Positions 60,538 through 64,000 of a stretch of DNA of 64,000 bases are shown here, in pieces. Numbering within the stretch: the stretch's first letter is position 1; each line of letters opens with the position of its first letter. This stretch comes from Azophilus sp965214305 (lineage in GTDB: Bacteria; Pseudomonadota; Gammaproteobacteria; Pseudomonadales; Azotimanducaceae). Below the pieces are notes generated by a model. It had not been told where the DNA came from and ran no database searches. It was given only the letters and a program-made list of their open reading frames with translations. A program made the translations under genes and the position numbers. Location of the stretch: the NCBI GenBank assembly GCA_965214305.1, contig OZ243949.1, forward strand, positions 1,674,001 through 1,738,000, written 5' to 3'.

Positions 60538-62283
60538 TCATGAGCGCACCGATTCGACATTGTCGGTGCCGAACCACTCGGTGACAGTGTGCAGGGCAGG
60601 ATCAGAAAGCCGCTGGGTGAAGAGGACGGCCAGACGTTTCCTAGGCCTGGAGCAGGTGACGTAGAAGAGGTTCCGGTTGCGCTCGAAGGCGCCCTGCTTG
60701 TTTGCGGGAATGGCCGCAGGATCGACTGCCAGTTCGAGCATCTCGCCAAAGTTGTATTGATTCCAGCCCCTGCCGACGACCACGAGCACGTTGTCGAATT
60801 CGGCACCCTTTACACCGTGCTTGGTCTCGAAGGGGGAATGTCCCGAGAGATAGCGGCAAAGCGCAATGATCTCTTGATATGGAACGGCGCGTAGGTCGCT
60901 GAGCTCCTTCAGCGCCCGGGGTATGTCCTCTTCCGGTTCCGGAGTGAATTCCCGCAATTCACGCTCGCGCCGATCCACGGCATCAGGAACTCTGGGCCGA
61001 CGCACTGCGACCAAGTGATCCAGCACGTCGCCGACCGTAGCACCCTTCTTGAGTTCGACCAGAGTCTCCATGGCTTCCGACCACTTGCGCTTGTCATCGT
61101 GAGTGCGCAGCGCGGGCACTTTGGAGCCAAGTGCATGAAACATCTCGCCGTAGTTCCGTGACAAATAGGCGTTGCAGGCCGGTTCCAAAGTATCGGCAAA
61201 GTAGGCGATGTGCGGATGCTCCTTTCTGGTGAATGAGTCATTGAACTGAAAGACGTTCGGAATGCTGGGGTACCCTTGCATACCTGCGAGAACCCTGTGC
61301 GTAAGCATGAGGATCTTGGTGGTTTTGGGCGAGAGATCCCAACCCTCCCGGTCAAGGCGGTCGGTAACGGTCCGTAGGGTGTTCTCTGCATCCTCGGCGG
61401 GCAGATCTCCGCCCCAGTGGACGCCGCCGCGGCGTTTGCCCGGCAAGCCGTTGGTATGAAATATGCGCACTTCGCCTGCTGCGCCCGGATCAACTACGGC
61501 TTGGGGCAGCTCCGGCCGCATGCGATTTAGGCAATCAACGATGGCGGGAACAGAGCGGAAGTTCGCTTCCTTGTCAATCACGGTGAGGCCTGGATGTTCG
61601 ATCTTTCCGCAGCCCTTGCCGTAGATTTTCTGCCAGTGGTCGCCAAAAAAACCAAACTGGGGGGAGTTCTCTCGACCAAGAAAGTGGTGCTTGACAGAGG
61701 CAATCCACCCGGCGTCGGTGTCTTGGTATTCATCTATCAGGATGACCGGATACCTGCCCGCTACGATGCGCCTGAATTTGGCTTTGTCCATGAGCGCAAT
61801 GGTAAGAGCGAGGACATCATCATGATGAATCGAGATACGGGCGTCGTCGATGCTTCTGTGTCCGAGTTCGTACTCAACTCTACGCTCCCCGATGTCGCTG
61901 ATTTCGTCCAGCTTATCCGCCCAGCATCCCAGTTCCGGCAACTTTTCGCGAAGTTGCCTCTGGAAGCCAAAGATAAGCGACCAGCAGAAGGCGTGAATGG
62001 TGTTGCAATGGATGAGCGGGCTACGATCGGTGCGGGCCTCAATTTCGTCCTTGGCGACGTTTGTGAATGTGATGCAGGCGACCCGTTGGCGGCGTTGAGG
62101 TAGGATGTAACGGTAGCGCTTGATAAGGAATTGGAGCGCCCTCACTAGGGTGTAGGTTTTTCCCGCGCCGGCGCCGGCTTCAACACGAAAGCTCCTTCTG
62201 TGCTTAAGGCAGTCATACACTTGGCTAAGGGTTCTCTCACTGGCCTCCTCAGCCGGGTTCATGGGACGGGCGGACTCAACCAT
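60538..62283 (-). CDS. UvrD/Rep-type superfamily 1 helicase (GajB-like)
   Basis: 581 residues. Walker A EAGAGAGKTYTLVRAL (Lys42), motif Ia RVACITFTNVAKDEI, motif II VILIDEYQDTDAG, motif III GFFGDHWQKIYG, motif IV FRSVPAIVDCLN and motif VI LFYVTCSRPRKRLAVLF. The start ATG at 62283 overlaps the stop of the upstream OLD nuclease relic (ATGGTTGA), the arrangement of Gabija systems, in which GajB is a UvrD-like helicase. It is somewhat longer than typical GajB. The reading frame is intact even though its partner is broken. It is followed by a 91-bp gap and the AAA_14 gene. Confidence 0.85.
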   Translation of the reverse strand: MVESARPMNPAEEASERTLSQVYDCLKHRRSFRVEAGAGAGKTYTLVRALQFLIKRYRYILPQRRQRVACITFTNVAKDEIEARTDRSPLIHCNTIHAFCWSLIFGFQRQLREKLPELGCWADKLDEISDIGERRVEYELGHRSIDDARISIHHDDVLALTIALMDKAKFRRIVAGRYPVILIDEYQDTDAGWIASVKHHFLGRENSPQFGFFGDHWQKIYGKGCGKIEHPGLTVIDKEANFRSVPAIVDCLNRMRPELPQAVVDPGAAGEVRIFHTNGLPGKRRGGVHWGGDLPAEDAENTLRTVTDRLDREGWDLSPKTTKILMLTHRVLAGMQGYPSIPNVFQFNDSFTRKEHPHIAYFADTLEPACNAYLSRNYGEMFHALGSKVPALRTHDDKRKWSEAMETLVELKKGATVGDVLDHLVAVRRPRVPDAVDRRERELREFTPEPEEDIPRALKELSDLRAVPYQEIIALCRYLSGHSPFETKHGVKGAEFDNVLVVVGRGWNQYNFGEMLELAVDPAAIPANKQGAFERNRNLFYVTCSRPRKRLAVLFTQRLSDPALHTVTEWFGTDNVESVRS

Positions 62284-63052
62284 CGGGCGCCGTCGCACCG
62301 CCGGAATCCGTGGCATTTGGCCCGACTTGGTTCAGCGGTGTCCTTGGATCAGGCGCGTCGCCTGACGCGAGCCACCTCAATCCATCGAGAATATAACTCG
62401 GTGGGCTCCAATCAGTTTTCTCGATGGCGTGTTCGAGCGCGAACTTAGACTTCTTGATTGTCTTGAGCTTGCTCCATGCGCACTGAGCTTGCTCTTTGGA
62501 AGTGGCACCTTCAATGCCAAACATGACCCCGTTTGCCAACATGAAGGCGTCCTCGAACGTGCGGCCACATGGACCGCCTTCGACTTCGGGCCGCTGAAAG
62601 GCGATGCGACGGAGGTTCTGGACCTTCGCAGCATCAGACGCTCACCCGTGCCTTCGATCAGCACCACCTTGTCGGCAAAGAACAGGTCGCAGCGGGTCAG
62701 CGTTAGATACTGGTGCAGAAACCGCCTGTGCTCTAACGGCGTATCGCGCAGCCCTTAGCGGAGATCCTTGATTCTAGTGTGCCGCACGCCCCCATCGGAT
62801 GCAGGGATGAAGTAGCGGATCGCCTCAAAATCGGCTGCGTTGGCGACGTGGGAGGAGTGAGTCGATATGATGAACTGCACCGGCCACGGCACGGGAGCGT
62901 TGTCCCGAGCACTAAGCCTGCAAGCAATCTTGGAGACTTGGCGGATGAACATTTCCTGCATCTGTGGATGCAGGTGGGCCTCGGGCTCTTCGATAAAGAT
63001 GAGGTGGACCCCGGGCACCGCGGGTTGAGTTCCGGGGCCGCCACGCCGACCC
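62276..63052 (-). pseudogene. OLD-family nuclease (GajA-like), multiply broken
   Basis: Only the second half of the ATPase and parts of the TOPRIM domain remain. VHLIFIEEPEAHLHPQMQEM with Walker B, and FIISTHSSHVANAADFEAIR, run to RIKDLR and a TAA at 62757. The same frame continues with RDTPLEHRRFLHQYLTLTRC, DLFFADKVVLIEGTGERLML. After a frameshift and deletion comes RRIAFQRPEVEGGPCGRTFE, DAFMLANGVMFGIEGATS to TGA at 62276. The N-terminal Walker A part and the middle of TOPRIM are missing. This was the nuclease partner of the helicase. Confidence 0.8.
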
Positions 63053-63068
63053 CATCGCCTCCGGGCGC

Positions 63069-64000
63069 CTAGGCCTCCCGCAGCACCCCCATCATTTCCC
63101 TCAAGCCAATGGCCTCGACGCCGGGGGCTAGCGGATAGCGTTCCGAACCGGAATAAACGACGAACGAGCGCGCCGGCTTAACGTCTTGCCTCGCATTGTG
63201 GAAGCCGGGCGCCAACTTGGGCACCAGCCCCAGTTTGATCTCCACCGCCCAGGGGCCTTGTTGACCCGGCAATTCGAGCAGCAAATCAATTTCCGCCCCG
63301 GCCTGGGTGCGATAAAAGCTTGGCAGCGTGCGAGGCGGAGCGGCGACCAGCAAATTTTCCAAAACGAACCCCTCCCAACTCGCGCCGGCCACCGGATGGC
63401 CGCTAAGCGCGTTCAATGTTTCAATCCCCAACAGGGCGTGTACGATACCGCTGTCCCGCACATAAACTTTGGGTGACTTGACGAGGCGTTTTTTCGCGTT
63501 GGCATGGTACGGACGCAATCGCCTTACCAACAACAAGCCCGCCAATAGATCAATGTAGGTGGCCACGGTCGGGCCGCTAACGCCCAGGCTCGCGGCGAGT
63601 TTGGCGTTATTGAGCAAGGTTCCCTGTCCATGTGCCAGCATGGTCCACAGCCGCTCAAGCGTCTCGGCCGGAATGCGACGCCCGGTGAACTCGGCGATGT
63701 CGCGTTCAAGAAAGGTGCGGATGAGATTGAGACGGTAGCTCATCGAATCATCCGGGGTCGCCGCAAGCAGGCTGTCGGGAAATCCTCCGCGTACCCAAAG
63801 TTCGGAAATGGGGGCCTGATCCGGCTCTACATCGAGTAAATCCAAAGGGTTTAGGGGTACGAACTCGATACGCCCCGCCAAGCTCTCGCCCGATTGTTTG
63901 AGCAGGTCTATTGAGGCCGAGCCCAAGATCAAGAAGCGGCCGGTTCGCCTACCGGCTCGGCGACCTCGGTCGATGAGCCCGCGCAGTTCCGGGAAGAGGC
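63069..64000 (-). CDS. AAA_14/DUF4143-type ATPase, C-terminal part (runs off the right edge)
   Basis: The frame is open to the end of the window. Visible are FPELRGLIDRGRR, GRFLILGSASIDLLKQSGES, LAGRIEFVPLNPLDLLDV, PISELWVRGGFPDSLLA, FLERDIAEFTGRRIPAETLE and a winged helix (AASLGVSGPTVATYIDLLAG). The DUF4143 end is FYRTQAGAEIDLLLELPG then WAVEIKLGLVPKLAPGFHNA, with the Asp...EIK pair. Walker A lies outside the window. It is a different protein from the similar one at 59196, closer to the GGFPxSLLA-type subgroup. The stop is 17 bp before the nuclease relic. Confidence 0.88.
   Translation of the reverse strand, partial: LFPELRGLIDRGRRAGRRTGRFLILGSASIDLLKQSGESLAGRIEFVPLNPLDLLDVEPDQAPISELWVRGGFPDSLLAATPDDSMSYRLNLIRTFLERDIAEFTGRRIPAETLERLWTMLAHGQGTLLNNAKLAASLGVSGPTVATYIDLLAGLLLVRRLRPYHANAKKRLVKSPKVYVRDSGIVHALLGIETLNALSGHPVAGASWEGFVLENLLVAAPPRTLPSFYRTQAGAEIDLLLELPGQQGPWAVEIKLGLVPKLAPGFHNARQDVKPARSFVVYSGSERYPLAPGVEAIGLREMMGVLREA

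Noticed and set aside
62733..63044. A 103-codon minus-strand frame beginning MAAPELNPRCPG
   Set aside because: It is shifted by one base from the frame that carries the OLD ATPase motifs (IEEPEAHLHPQ), so it is a shadow except possibly for its first few codons.

Overview
The window reads as chromosome of a Gram-negative proteobacterium, most likely a gammaproteobacterium. It carries a type II secretion (T2SS) gene run in the order known from Xanthomonas (H-I-J-K-L-M-N-D), a secretin, OmpA and autotransporter beta-barrels, lipoproteins and a glcDEF glycolate oxidase. I cannot name the genus. Most genes are G/C-rich, but about 15.8-18.9 kb is visibly A/T-rich and looks acquired. The window is full of gene remnants and short palindromic repeats, as in a genome that is decaying or swarming with small mobile elements.

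Layout. 0-12 kb is mostly housekeeping: LLM-class oxidoreductase (cut by the window edge), a DsbA-like thioredoxin-fold protein, a chimeric transposase remnant, glcF-glcE-glcD, a coiled-coil protein with 33-bp repeats, dihydroorotase, an alpha/beta hydrolase, an M50 peptidase, tRNA-Arg(CCG), an MFS transporter and a PNPOx-like protein. 12-15.9 kb is decayed: a broken PIN toxin, a small gene split by a 46-bp duplication, a lipoprotein and an IS5-type remnant. 15.9-26.6 kb is a surface-polysaccharide region with a sulfotransferase, two glycosyltransferases and a Wzm/Wzt ABC exporter; a 3.9-kb insert carrying a 2OG oxygenase, gene debris and a RES-type toxin-antitoxin pair separates wzm from wzt. 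26.8-34.1 kb is the T2SS run. 34.3-41.6 kb holds more glycosyltransferases and sulfotransferases, an IS remnant, a Fic protein and a lysophospholipase. 41.9-52.2 kb holds two related surface proteins (one truncated), a broken integrase, an OmpA protein followed by an autotransporter interrupted by a 12-G tract, and an AAA/PD-(D/E)XK protein. 52.5-64 kb is a minus-strand defence-like island: a ruined OLD nuclease with an intact UvrD-type helicase (Gabija-like), an AAA_14/DUF4143 ATPase, a 1336-residue NACHT-type NTPase with a C-terminal nuclease, a PIN-like protein coupled to an AAA ATPase, and a second AAA_14/DUF4143 protein at the edge.

The most notable observations are these. (1) An autotransporter is switched out of frame by a poly-G tract, as in phase variation. 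(2) Palindromic repeats lie in frame between the start codon and the export signal of GspH, GspJ, GspK and the autotransporter, and inside GlcF, resembling Rickettsia palindromic elements. (3) The minus-strand ATPase/NACHT-nuclease/PIN operon is a candidate new defence system. (4) An insert flanked by a perfect 30-bp direct repeat splits an ABC exporter operon.
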